Below are positions 10,546-23,023 of a DNA stretch of 64,000 nt, in pieces. The DNA is taken from NCBI GenBank assembly GCA_018389105.1, contig JACATO010000589.1, positions 422,001 through 486,000 of the forward strand, read 5' to 3'. The DNA comes from Nautilus pompilius (lineage: Eukaryota; Mollusca; Cephalopoda; Nautilida; Nautilidae). The notes under the pieces were generated by a model, which did not search any database, had not been told where the DNA came from, and saw nothing but the letters and a program-made list of their open reading frames with translations. Position 1 is the first letter of the stretch. Every line of letters begins with the position of its first letter. The translations under genes were made by a program, and so were the position numbers.

Positions 10546-12787
10546 CAGCATGTCTTCCCTTTATGCAGGGGGATCTTACTGAAAAAGTGTGCATAAAGCA
10601 AATACTTTAAGTTTAGGGTTAGAGATGCATACTGTACTGCCCTGATTCCATATCTACTTAAACAATAACAAAATAACACAGTATAATACATATAAAGTAG
10701 TACTAAAAAAATATGTAAACTATTTTAGTTTATTTTATACCAACAGAAACATAGACTCACATGGATGATGTGGTGTTTGTTGCGATGGTCATTATTTACT
10801 TGTGGTGTGCAGAGAATGTGGCATGGCTATCTATGTTGTCATCACTGACTGTTGGTAATGTGACATGTGACATCAAAAGGTGATGGAAGGGGGCTGATAG
10901 ATGGTGGTTGAGTTGTGGTAGTGTTTCAGGTGTTGGGGCAGATTTTGATGGGCATGGAGATACAGGTTTTGGGGTTGTTGATGGGCTAGGAGATTGCTTG
11001 AAGAACTTCAAGATGCTAGACTGCTTGATGAATTGCTGCTTTTGGTTATAGATTTTCTTAGGGAGCAAGAGCAGCATTCAAGTTGTGTTTAAACTGCAGG
11101 TTTCTTTCCAGACTAGGGTTCTGAAGCTTGTGACAGTTGCTCAGAGAATGAAAAAATGTGGGCCAATTTATTCGATATTAAGTCCTTAACCTCCTGGACT
11201 ACCTTTTCATTGTCTTCTAGTTGATCATCATCTTCATTTGTTATTTCCTTGAAGTTATCAACACTTAACTTTTCTGTATTATGCGAATCAAGGAGTTCCA
11301 ACACATCTGCTTCCTCAAGGTCTGTAAAGCCAACTTCACATCCTAGTTGCTGAGAGGGTGGCTTCACTTCATTCAAAACAGCTTTAATGTTCTCAAAATC
11401 AATTATGATATTGTAAGCCTTCCACCAACCACCAGAGTGTCTGGCTTATTTGGTCCATCTGTGCCAACTAGCAGGGGATATCATTTTTCTGAGGTAATAA
11501 ACCTTGAATGTGGCTATCACCCCCTGGTCTAGAAGCTGTAGCAATGAGGTGGTGTTAGTGGGGCAAGAAGAGAACATTGACATTGACAGTAGATGTACAT
11601 CAGGTGTGGGGTGTTCTGAGATATTAACTAGGACAAGAAAAAGCTTGAACACAAGGTTAAACTTCCTGCAGTAGCATTTAGCATCCACAATAAAATGATT
11701 TATGAATCAATTTTTACAAATCTGACCAGTCATCCAAGTCTTCTTATTATAAGCCCAGTATTTGGGTAACAGGTTCTTACAGTGTTTACTGAGTGCATGT
11801 GAGTTCATGTAGTGGTACACACAGAACATCTTGTAGTCCCCCATGGCATTGCCATGCAGTAGTAGTGCCAGCTTATCCTTGGCTACTTTTAATCCAGATG
11901 CCACTCATTGCTGATGTAGGTTCTTTTGGGCATCTGTTTCCAGGACAACCCAGTCTTGTCTGCATTAAACACTTGTCTTGGGTTGTAACCTTCTTCGATC
12001 AAAATTTTTGGCTCATCCGGACTCTTGGCAACAATCTTGTGGTTGGCACTAACTGATGATCCACAGATCTTCATGTATGGAGCTTTTTAGCTGCATAGAA
12101 ATCTATCGAACCACTCCTTACTTGCATTAAATGGCTCTTGTGTTTCTCCTGTAAGCTGGTTGTAATTCTGCTAAGTCTTACTCCATACCCATGAGTTTCT
12201 GAGTCATCTTTCACTGATTCTGGTTTTCTATCTAGAATTTAAACATCTTATCCAATGTTGGATTCCTTATTCTGGTAGTTATTTTTGCCAAAAGAGATGT
12301 TGAAGTACTCACAGTACTTCTAATCTTCTTGGCATTCTTTTATTATCTGTATGGTTGACTTGCCAAGATTAAAGGTTCGTCTGACTGCTGAAGGCCCTTT
12401 ACCACCATCCAAACATTTTAAAATGTCCAGTTTTACCTCTAAAATTAGTGCAGTTTTCTTTATTTTCATATTAGGAGGGGTATAATTATTGGAAAAATGC
12501 TTCTGAGCACTACAATGGACAATGCAAGACTGAGCAAGTGTGAAAGCTTATTTTCATTACACATAGCTTGTCATCCATTGCTTTACCATCCAAACTGTGT
12601 GCATGTCAAGGGGCTCTCTGATTGACTTCTCCAGTTTTTGGAGAAATTTTGTTGCTCTGGTGTTAATTAACTTCCTGAGTAGTGCCTTGCACATGATGTC
12701 ACTCTTCACCTGATCACATAATAGCTAATTTTTTTCACATATAGCAATATCACATATGATGATATTGCATAAAGAGTGGATTTACTA
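10546..12787 (-). mobile_element. Tigger element, copy A
   Basis: Ends CAGCATGTCTTCCCTTTATG and, read from the right, TAGTAAATCCACTCTTTATG, next to TA at 10544-10545 and 12788-12789. They resemble the Tigger end consensus CAGTAATCCCTC.CTTTATGC. The - strand carries Tigger transposase pieces: QVFNADKTGLSWKQMPKRTY (first catalytic Asp, 11889-12074), KDKLALLLHGNAMGDYK (11707-11904), then TTSLLQLLDQGVIATFKVYY (third Asp, 11446-11688) and the acidic tail (11113-11376). Frames are broken. It lies in the 6.1-kb SYCP3 intron. Confidence 0.85.
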
Positions 12788-13149
12788 TACATTGAAATAT
12801 TTTTTCCATAATTATTACAGGTTTAGGTTATTTACATCTTACGTGTAACTGGTGTTTGTTTATGCTTTTACAAATTTTATGAAAATTGTTGAATATGATA
12901 ATTTTTTAATGCAGGTTATGTACATTAGCTATTTAGTTATCTATAAGTCAACAGTTTCATTTTAAAAATAAGATTTACAAATTTTTATTTTATTTCTGTT
13001 AACATGTCAACTTTTTCTCTAAATTGAATTGCTTTCTAGTGTGGGTCCGTGTAATTGGACTGTCTTTTTTTCTCTAATTTATCACACCATTTAGCTCTTA
13101 CTTTGTGATATTAGTAGATATAAATATTTTTAATATTAAGTATTAATCT

Positions 13150-13900
13150 GGTACTGGTGTTTTGAATTTTGAACCAAGATTTCATTTTATAATGGTTGGA
13201 CTAGAAAGAAGAGCATTACACAAAACTTTCATGATGATTATATACCAGGAAATCAACAGAAAGATCAAAATTTGTTTTCTGCAAAGAGTTGCTGTTCAGA
13301 ATTCTATATAGCTGTAATGGGAAACACTAAAACATCATGAGAAGGAAAAATCTTTGAAATGGTGTGCAAAGGTTTCTAAATATTTTGCAAGAATTGCAGT
13401 GACACTGTGATAAATTTTGAAGTCCTTTTCATAGAATATTTAATTGGACATGGCTTGTATTCCAGAAAATATTTCCTGATTTGAGAATAGCCCAAAAATA
13501 AAGTGGAAGGAAAATGTCTACATGCATCATAGAAACATTAGCAAAAGCAGACAAAGAGGAGATTGTTGGTGATGTGAGAAAAAGGCCACATTCAATTGCC
13601 ATAGATAGAAGCAATGATTATGAGTATGCAAAGCTGCTATCTATGTATGACACATTTTGATGACAAGAGGCAAGGTCCTCTAGTATTACTGTTACTCAGA
13701 ATGCACAGTCATCCACTGATTTAAATATCTTTGAACTTTTAAACTCTGAAATTGAAAAAAAACAAAAAAACTATTACTTTGGATAACAATAACGGATTTG
13801 CATGTGGCATTGCAGTAGTATTGACTAAACTTTATAAGGGAGAAGCTACTTATATTAGGAAAAATGTTTCTTCTGTGTTTATTACAGGTAAGAGTTGTTG
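13150..13900 (+). mobile_element. hAT transposase fragment
   Basis: On the + strand the translation at 13530-13660 reads KADKEEIVGDVRKRPHSIAI and DRSNDYEYAKLLSMYDTF, followed by VTQNAQSSTDLNIFELLNSE (13695-13750), the N-terminal catalytic region of hAT transposases of the type found in TE-derived zinc-finger proteins. Stops interrupt it. No ends were found. Confidence 0.55.
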
Positions 13901-14299
13901 AAACTATTATTTTTGTATTTTAAAACTTTATAAGTATCTAAAAACTTAATCAAAAGTTATTTACATTTTGCAAATTGTTTTTCATGACTGAATAAAGAAT
14001 AAGCTTGAATTACTCTTTGTTTTTAAATACATTGATAACTTTTCATTTCTTTAAAGTTTTACTACACAAATGTAATAATAATTAAATGCCATCTAATTTG
14101 GGAAATGTAACATGATCTTAAGATTCCTAGAGATGGTTTTAACACAGATTTCTGCTTTATTATATTCAGTTTTCAAAATAAAAAAAACAAAAGTTAAATT
14201 GTGCCCTGAATTTATACAATTCTGATAATCTTACTTGAAAAAAGTTGGCACTTTTATAAAATAAATGTTGTTTTCTAATTTTCGATCTAATCAGTTTTT

Positions 14300-16580
14300 C
14301 ATAAACAGGTAGAAGTAAAGATGAAGTTGGACTTCCTTAATTTCCAAGTCAGTCAATCATCACTGGTCATTCTAAATGTGAAGAGACTTTATGTTCAGTG
14401 ACACTTGATTTCTTAACTGAAGCAAGTAGCTGAATGATCACTCAAGTTTCCTCTTGTCTAGTATTATGAAAACAGGAAAACAGTATGAGGTTTAAGCCAC
14501 TCAGATATTGATTGCAAAAGACTTTTGGATTATTAAAAATACACAGAAAACTGAATTTAGATCTTGTTTTTCCATAAGGCATCATTGGAAACAACTTGTT
14601 AAGGCACCCATCATTCTGCAGATTTGCTAAGAAAAGCTTAAAGTGCTACATATTTTCATTTCAATAACTGATTTAGAACTGCTTTTGTATGCAAATATGT
14701 TAATGGTTTTGTTCTTCAGAGTTTGTCATTAACTTCAATGAATAGTATTTGTGTACACATTTGAATAGCTAAATAAAAATTATTGTTTTTTCTGTAAATA
14801 TGTTTGTTTTGTAGTTATGGCTTTGATGTTAACAATTTTTATAGGAAAATTTTTCTAGGTAGCACTTCTGTCTCTATTAGAATTTAGGTTTCACTTTTAT
14901 TTCACAAATAAAAATTATAAATATTAGCAGAATGCCTACACACTATAGAGAAAGAAAACTTTTATTTTTTTTAAATATAAATTTACAAGGTATTTAATAG
15001 TACCACATGCTTTCTCTTCCTTGTTTGTCTTTTGTTATTTTCATTTCTCATTCTTTTCTTCTGTCTTTTAATGTATATATTGTCCTTCTTACATGTTGTT
15101 TCGCTAATCATAGCCCAGTAAAGAGTTCAGTGATGATAGCATCCACTTGTTCTTTTCTTTCAGTATGACCCAGACAGGTGAATTCTTTGGCTCATGTTTG
15201 GTTAGGAATGCCATATTGATTAGAAATGTTCATTTTGGATCTTATAAAATATAATTTTAGAGTCATTGAAATGAAGATCACTGCAAACCTGAAACTCAGC
15301 ACCCAAATGTCTGTTGTGATAGCCATTGAAAAGCTACACTAATTATACTTCTGCCCTCAGAATGGTTCAATGTTTTCAGTGGTTTAAATATATTTTGGTT
15401 AATTTTAAACTAAAAATTTTGTACTTTTCAAGTTTTTCACTTTAAAATTGTTTATTTTCAAACTGTTTTTATGTAAAAAGAAAAAAAAAATTTTCTTGAA
15501 ATGGCATTGGTGAAAATGACATCAGACACTAATGCCAAGTTCTGATCAAAGATGATGGTTATTTACAGAAATTTGAATGTCAGAGGTTGCATTACCAGTT
15601 TTCTTCAAAAATTGTTCTTTTGCCTGCCTTGACAATCAAACAGATCAAGATAAGTTTTTAAAGAGGATAGTAATTGCCTAGATACTACCAGTAACACAAT
15701 AATTTGTGTATTAGACTAGTCATCAGATTTGATAATTTTTGGATCTTACCAAGTAGCACTTAGAAAAACTTAGTGTTTTGATGTGGGTAAAAGAGTTTTG
15801 ATTTTCAAATAAATCTTTCAATCATTTATTCTAATATGAACAATTTTACAAAAAGATAATGACATTTTAATGTGATTAGAAATGAAAAAACTATGAATTA
15901 TCATAGGATTTCTGATATTGTTACATATTCAGTTTATTTACATGGATTTTTTTACTGAAAGATCATTAGCAAACATGGTTTATTATTAAGAATGTATACA
16001 TCAGTTCTAAATTAGTCTATGGATAAAATAATTTTTAGCAGATGTTCAAATACACTTGATTTATTCAAGAATTATAAAGGACTATTTCTGACGGCTATTG
16101 GCTGATGAAGAATTTTTTAATTAAAAAAGACTCTGAATTGTTAAATAGGTTGTATGAAAGATGTAAAATAATTTACAGCTATGGCCAGTTTTTACTTAGT
16201 TTTTCTTGCAGTATTGTACTTCCAATTATTTGCAATCAACCAATGAGTGACTGTACATAAACCAATTGCTATTTGAATCCTTTTTTTCAATACTAAACGG
16301 GTAACTTGATGCAAATATTACAAATTTTGAGTAAAATTTACTGATTATGCAGTGGAAATTTAACTTACAAACTGTTCAAATTTGTCTACAAACTGTTGGA
16401 TTTCTTTGCTCATTTAAAATCCAGTAGTGGTTTATGCAAAGAAAAAACCTTATATATATATATATATATTACACATATCAATTATGTACCAGTATTAAAT
16501 TGTGATATTTGTTGTTTGTTTGTTTTATTCATTTGGTTAATTATGGTTGGTATAGTTCTTTTAACTATTTGATTTTTCAG
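14300..16580 (+). other. Intron sequence, no gene recognised
   Basis: AT-rich intron DNA between the hAT fragment and SYCP3 exon 6. It holds a short (TA)n run at about 16451-16470. I see no coding signal or repeat ends. Confidence 0.4.
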
Positions 16581-16675
16581 AGTAAACAAGAAGAAATTGA
16601 AATCATGGCTCAGGGTAGTTTGAAAATCACGCAAAAAAATGTAAACAAAGTTTGGAATGAGCAGTATTCAGTTAG
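16581..16675 (+). CDS. SYCP3: SYCP3-like exon 6, Cor1 domain start
   Basis: 95 bases between TTTTTCAG and GTAAAT. The translation contains GSLKITQKNVNKVWNEQ, the counterpart of the SYCP3 stretch ASLKTSNQKIEHVWKTQ. It is one of the clearest matches in the gene. Exit is phase 2. Confidence 0.88.
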
Positions 16676-16905
16676 GTAAATATTCTTTAATAGTCTGTAA
16701 TCTAATTTCCAGCAACTCATAGAACTAGCAGTTTTTTTTTCCTTTTCTTTTAAAGACTCTTAGACCCAATTAATAGTCATGTTAGCAGGATGGGTAAGCA
16801 CAATTTATCCAAATGAAATAATTGCCTTGAGAGTTGATGTGTTGTAATGGTGCATAAGCACATATGTTCAGGCTGGATCAGATTCTATTTATGTGGATTC
16901 TCAGT

Positions 16906-17862
16906 CAGAGGCTTAGCAAGGTGGGGCAACAGGGGTATGTCGCCCCAGGCGCAGGTCTGAAGGGGCACAAAATTTCCTCTGGCCTATAAATTATAATGTC
17001 AATTAATAACTAGCCACCTCTGTCTGTGAAATTTCCACAGTAATTGCAAAATTAGGGAAACTCATATTCAAGCACTCAATACAGTTTGCTGGAGTAAGGG
17101 ACATAACTGTTACAAAATAATGTTTGTAATCCAGGGAATTTAAATGCAGATTATAGAATCCAGGTACCTAACATTTATAATTTCATATGGTGAAGATGTT
17201 TTCCCAAATTTAAGAATTGCATTGCAGATTTTGTTAGCAATTGGGGTTTCTATTGCTAGTTGTGAAAGGTCTTTCAGCAAGCTGAAATTAATTATGACAT
17301 ACTTGAGAACTTAAATGACTCAAGAACGACTGAGTAACTTGGCAATATTAAGTATTGAAAAAGACGTACTAATACCTTAAATTTTGAGAGTTTAATTGAT
17401 TCATTTGCAACAGCAAAAGCACAAAAGGTTCATATATAATGTAACAATGAATACCAGAATGCTACCTGTACAAGATCTAGTTAAGTATATGCACAATTTT
17501 GTAAACTAATACAATTTAGTTATAAACATAGTAGTATTTTATCAATCTGTTTTGTAATACATGTACACCACAAGTGACTGCATTCTGCATGCTTGAAAGA
17601 TCACTCTAGCTCTGTGACTTTGAATGATACTGGATGAAAGAAATATCAAAATGGTTTACAATTTAACAAATTATGTAAGTAAACCTAGTAGGTGATACCT
17701 CATTATTTCCAGGTTTACAGTTGTGATATTGTGACTTTAAATTAGCTCTTTATAAGGTGGTGATTAATTCTTTGTGATTGCCATTAAGTGGGTAATGAGT
17801 CAAAAACAAATAATCAAAACATTTCAGAGGTGGGGGTGCCGAGTACTCTTGCTATGCCAACT
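16906..17862 (+). mobile_element. hAT fragment with terminal-like ends
   Basis: The left end CAGAGGCTTAGCAAGGTGGG and the inverted right end GTTGGCATAGCAAGAGTACT are weakly alike, and the left end has the CAGAGGC.TAGCAAG form of many hATs. Inside, at 17190-17400 on the + strand, is the hAT dimerisation block: FPNLRIALQILLAIGVSIAS then CERSFSKLKLIMTYLRT and MTQERLSNLAILSIEKD. Most of the transposase is missing, so it is an internally deleted or truncated copy. Confidence 0.65.
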
Positions 17863-18585
17863 TTCCTCCTAAGCATGAAGTCTACAAGGACAAAATTTTG
17901 GATATCCCAGAATACTGTATTTTTACTTTTCCCCCAAATGGATGAGTCTTGAATTTCTTTTTGGTGCCACTTCATGAATTGCTGCTTGGTTTTAGAGTGA
18001 TTTTGTTAGCACTGCATCTTTATCATCCTTATGATGCTGGAGAAAATCTGTGCATGTGGCCTTTCTGGTTTCTTTGTGGAATTCATTCAACATTTGAGGT
18101 TCCCATTTATATGACAAATGTTGTTATAAGCCCCTCCACTTTCCTCATGTTGTGGTCTGTCACAGTAGTTGTCAACTGCTCAGTACACAGCTTATCTTTG
18201 AATTTTTTACTCTTCATAGTTTACCTAATGTCTTGTTTTCAAATGAACATTCTGTATGCATCTTCCATACATCAAAGAATCTGTGTTGATTGTGAGCCGT
18301 CAGCTGTAAGAAATCCATTTACTGCTTTCTTCCCTTCAACTCAAACTATCTGCTATTTTGAGCCCTTGTATATGCACTGCCTTCTGGTTCACTATTGAAA
18401 AATTATTGAGTGTTGGCAGGAAATACGAAAGTTTTGACAAGATTGTTTTCTGATGCTCAACTGTACACAATTTCAAAGGAAAAAAAAGTGGCATTACTTT
18501 TGGCATAATCCTCATATCTAGGATATATAGATAGTAATACTATCACTATTAACTATAGACATCAATTCAATTACTTAAAAATATT

Positions 18586-18900
18586 TTTTTGATATCTAAC
18601 TAAGCATGCTGGAATCTTAGTACTTTGAAATTATGACCCTGTCATTAGTAGAAAACTAAAATAAAATTAATCTTTATCCATTTGATCAAAACCCCTAATT
18701 ATTTTGAAAACTTCTCTTAAGCATCTGTAATTCAGACTTATAGATCTAATATTTTTAATCATTTAGTAACTATCAAATGTTTAATACCTTGAAACATTTA
18801 TGCTGTATTTTCACTAATTAATATTTTCTCAAATAAGGACTACATGTCTACACCATATATTCAAGATGTGGATAAACCCAAATTTTTATTGCCTTGAATT
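18586..18900 (+). repeat. Interspersed repeat, LINE 3'-end-like, copy 1
   Basis: Shares GATATCTAAC, GGAATCTT, AATTATGACCC and CCCTAATTATTTTGAAAACC with 26046-26240 in the same orientation. The later part (TACACCATATATTCAAGATG and the text around it) resembles the 3' untranslated region of CR1/L2-type LINEs found in many animals. No coding part is attached. Confidence 0.5.
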
Positions 18901-19199
18901 TCTGTCAAAGTAAACAAAAAATAACAAATTTTTAAAATTATTTTTATTTACCTTGAATCAAAGCATAATGAAAGAAAACTAATAATGTGTGAAAGAATTC
19001 TATACTGAACTAGGATCTTGAACAAAAAAAAAACTACCAATTTACAATAAACCATTTTGGTTTAGATGAATTAGAAAAGAAAAACTTCATTAGCACAGAT
19101 TATGCCACTGACATATTGATATAAAAATTATAAAAACTTATTTAAACTTTGTAATTATCTTGTTTTATTACTTTTAAACTAATAATTTTCTTTTAACAG

Positions 19200-19299
19200 A
19201 AACAGTATTGTGGACGAGTTTAAAGGAAAAATGCTGACAGAAATTGTACACATGGAAAAAGACATTGATAACCTTCAAGATGCAGAACAAAAATCTTTG
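19200..19299 (+). CDS. SYCP3: SYCP3-like exon 7, Cor1 coiled coil
   Basis: 100 bases between TTTTAACAG and GTATAT. It encodes heptad-rich helix, including VHMEKDIDNLQDAEQKSL, at the place of the SYCP3 stretch WDLDMQKAEEQEEKI. Entry is phase 2, exit phase 0. Confidence 0.85.
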
Positions 19300-20199
19300 G
19301 TATATCTGTTATATTACTATTATAATTCTATATATTAAAAAATTCTTTTTTTTTACTCATTGAAACATTTATTGAAAAGTCACTGTTTTAAAGTTTTTTA
19401 TTTTGAAGAGTCATGCTCATTACTTGAAAAAAAAAATTAAGGTAATAAACCAAGAGATGAATTTATTTGTGGTTCTAAACATTGAAAGATAATGAAAACA
19501 AAAACATTGTGGAAAATTACAGCAAATTTATTTCAGAATTTCCAAAACATTGTAAATTTAAAAAAAACAACAACAAAACTTTTAATTATTGAATTATAAA
19601 TTTAGATATTCAGTGATGTCTTTCCTGTATCATACTTGACACAGGGTTATTGTTGTTGGGGAATGCCATTATCATTGACCACAATATACAAGGAGTTGAT
19701 GTGATCAGTATCATGCCCACCTGCTGTTGATCATGCCTAACTTATTGCATAAGTACTTTAAGTCACCTGGACCACAGCTCTTTAACTTACTAACTACTCA
19801 GACACTGAAGTTCAGGGTGGAGTAAGCACATTGTGATTGATAATGCATCAGTAAGTCATCAATTTAAATAAATTACATAAACATTGAAATAATCTTCAAA
19901 ACATTGTTACTACTAAATTAGTTGCTCTTATTACCTTGTCACACTGTTTTGTGAACCTGAATATCTATGGAGTATTAGTTATCATTTATGTTACATGGAA
20001 GCAGACTAATTTGTATATTTTGATTGCTATTCAACATTTTAAATTATTTAGCTGATAAAGATATGTATACTACCATACAAAAATATTTTGTCTTTCAATG
20101 TTAAGACATTGTTCAGAAACTCACAGATGATGGTATTATGCAATGCAACAGCATGTCCATGATGTCACACATTTTCAGCATATGACAAAAATTTATGGG

Positions 20200-20580
20200 C
20201 ATTTTTAGATAACAAGTGAACGATAGATGGGACAGTGCAGATTAGCTGAACGCCCATGACGCTTTCCAGATCTTACACCACTATATATTTTCCTGTATGG
20301 GGTGTTGAAGGACAAGGTGTATGAACACCAACACAGAATGGTTGATGCTTCAATAACTATTCGTGTGAAAACACGAGCCACTGCATGCCACTCTGTTGTC
20401 TTGTCATCATGCTGCATTGCTTATATAGATGCCAGTGGTGGACATTTTGAACATCTATACCTATGGTAATGTATCATTTTGAAGTGTCTTTTGTAAAAGA
20501 AAAAATTTTACCTAGTATTGTCTTTGTCTACTCGATTATAGAAAAACATGTATACATCTTTTTGGGACACTGCATTTTTG
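20200..20580 (+). mobile_element. Tc1/mariner-superfamily (DDE_3) transposase tail
   Basis: The + strand translation, across frame changes, resembles the end of IS630/DDE_3 transposases: RSPDLTPLYIFLYGVLKD-like text, then KDKVYEHQHRMVDASITIR and, near the end, DASGGHFEHLYLW. It ends with GGGACACTGCAT, the usual type of terminus of such elements. The 5' part is missing or too decayed to see. Confidence 0.5.
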
Positions 20581-20790
20581 TTGTATTTAGATTTGAGAAA
20601 ATCTGATAATTGTCTGCCATTTTCAAGTATATTATACAGAATCTACACACAGGTAATGTGTTGTATGACAAGCAAGCTTTATATTTAGACAATAATTTTA
20701 AAGGTTTATTTTGCTATTAGTTAAAAATGATTTGAGTATTTATTTTTTTCAAAAAATAATTTTCTAAATAAATATTATTCCATATTGCAG

Positions 20791-20849
20791 GAGTTTTTCA
20801 AGATGCAATTAAAAACTATAGAAATATGCAGAATGTCTCAAGCAGAAAG
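20791..20849 (+). CDS. SYCP3: SYCP3-like exon 8, Cor1 coiled coil
   Basis: 59 bases between ATTGCAG and GTCAGT. It encodes EFFKMQLKTIEICRMSQAE, continuing the helix; the last residues match the SYCP3 segment before QRLKTIRQLY. Exit is phase 2. The next intron is 5.5 kb and holds at least two transposons. Confidence 0.85.
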
Positions 20850-21574
20850 GTCAGTAGATCATTTTATAAGTGCTCTTCAAAAAGAACCAAATACACCGTT
20901 GGTAACCTTAAGCATTCTTATTTACGATTTTGAATCCTTCTAGTATTTGAGTCTGCATGAAAATGTCATTTATAAATAAGATCATCTTTTGGTATTTGGC
21001 AACTTTTTAAAATGCATTGTCTTTCAGTTATCTTGCTATTTGCATGTTTAACTATCGTACTTATGAATTAAAAAAAATTACAAATCAACGGATGTTAAAA
21101 GTAGGTACAGAAAATCCTGCCAGCCAACCACAGCAGCACCATCAAAGACTAACCAATACAAAAATATTCCACTGATGAAGTCACAACTTCCACCATCCAA
21201 CAACACTTAACAAAAGAAGCATACAAATGCTAATTTTACAGGATGAAAGTATCATTAATCCTTTCAGAAAATAAGCACAACTCTTAAGAATGGTTGTGTA
21301 TGGAAAGTATAGGCCAAAGTAATTCTAGACTGTCAGCTGAAAGGAAACTAAAACCACCCCACACACGTAGTTTCTTGAAGATGCAGAAACCCCTCACCTC
21401 TTGCTGAAACCGTGATGTCGAAATTTCCTCATCAAAAACTTGGTGATTAGACATTACTCATCACAGGAAATGGATAAGTATTACAAACTTAACAACCTCT
21501 ATGAGACGACTGCGTGACCTACTCTCAGGCCTGGGATGAGCTCACCTCTCCTTTAACTTTGAAAATATACACAT

Positions 21575-23023
21575 CATACTTGCCAACTCTCCCGATTTTT
21601 AATCAATCTCCCTATAAAATGTGAAAACAACCCGGTTTTTCGTCACCCATAGTAGACATTTCGCGAGTTTCATATTTTGACCAATCAGAAATCAGCAAAC
21701 CCCGTCGCCCCCGTTGTGTATGGCTCGTGCTATCGTCGTCCGCCCAGGCCTGTGTCCCACGGCAGGCACTCACTCCCAGTTTCGACACAGGCCTCTGCGG
21801 TAACTCACACTCGCATCACCGGCCCACAACAACTTCCTGTCGCTCCGTCACCCTGATAGAAACACACAATACGCGCTGGCGACAGGGGCCGGAACTCGAC
21901 CTGTTACTGCAGTAGGACTGATGCAACCGAGCCACGTGCTTCTATTGTGGCCTGCAGTAAAAAGACTCGGACCACGACGCCTGGGGCAGAGCAAGCTACG
22001 AGGACTGGACGGTGACTTTGGCTGGATACACACCAGCCGGCTCGGCTTTAGGCAGTGGGTGCCAACAACCTAGCATATTTTTGAGTGGACAACAAGTCAT
22101 GAAGATAGTAATACTCTACCCAAAACAAACCCTAAACGCCAAGAATATGAAACAAAATGCCAGCCAGCGGGGGAGAGAGATTTTCCTTAGGTGAGAAAAT
22201 GCTCAACGCCCCAAACGAGTGCATTTTGCAAGGTAAGACAGAATTTTTGTCTATTTACATAAACTTTTTATTTTGAAATAAATGTCGCTTATTGTGTTAT
22301 CGATGCCTGTATTCCAGCATTTTCTCTTGTGTTTGATTGTAAACTGACAAGTCATTTGTCAAAGATATTTATCGTGGTATTAATAAATCATAGATGTTCT
22401 ATTTGTGGTCGGAATGCCGAGCACTGTATTGTACGTACATTCCCAGCCAGAATGCCCATGCGGGGCCCACATGGGCTTTAGGTGAGTTTCGTGGCTTTAG
22501 ATGGGCATGATCTGCAGAAGGGCTTTTTACGGGGTTTCAATGGGACCAATGGACTGCCCACTCTCGCACGGTATCGCGAGAATCGCGCACATGCTTCATT
22601 CCTTATTGTTATTGCTTCGGACGCGTCTTCTCGTACCAGCGTTTCAGGTTTGTTTCGCATGCAATTATAGTAATCAAAAACAAGATTATCAAATAATTCT
22701 GTTGATTTTAGTTTCATAAACTAATCATTGCTTTGTTGGTTTGCAGGTAACAACTACAAGTTACACGGTCTGCAGTTTTTAGTCACTTAATGTTGTATTG
22801 TAACAATACTCTGGTCAATTAAATTTTATATATGCTGTGGGGTTAGGTTAACTTTCACTCGAAAATGTATGTTCGAGATCTAGTACATGTATTTCCCGGT
22901 GCATTTGTTTGAGCAATCATGAGTGCTTACGTTTTCTTTATTCTTTGTTTACATTTTCGAGCACCTCGCGACTCGGATTGCTAAAGTCTCCCCTATGGAA
23001 ATTTTGGAAAGTTGGAAAGTATG
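21575..23023 (+). mobile_element. GC-rich non-autonomous DNA transposon
   Basis: Left end CATACTTGCCAACTCTCC and inverted right end CATACTTTCCAACTTTCC agree at 16 of 18 bases. The sequence ACACAT directly flanks both ends (21569-21574 and 23024-23029), a perfect 6-bp direct repeat; read as 8 bp it has two mismatches. The 1449 bases are much richer in GC and CpG than the surrounding intron, above all 21650-22080 and 22440-22660. No transposase is recognised. The ends resemble a widespread animal DNA-transposon terminus made of repeated CTCCCG motifs. The family is not certain; hAT-like is possible. Confidence 0.65.

Noticed and set aside
17949-18398. 149-codon open frame on the + strand
   Set aside because: Leu/Phe/Cys-rich with no known domain, no splice or promoter context; the - strand is also partly open. 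Most likely chance or a shadow of an unidentified old element.
22478-22717. Arg-rich 79-codon frame on the - strand and overlapping frames on the +
   Set aside because: All lie in the GC-rich part of the transposon 21575-23023, where stop codons are rare by composition. No similarity to known proteins.
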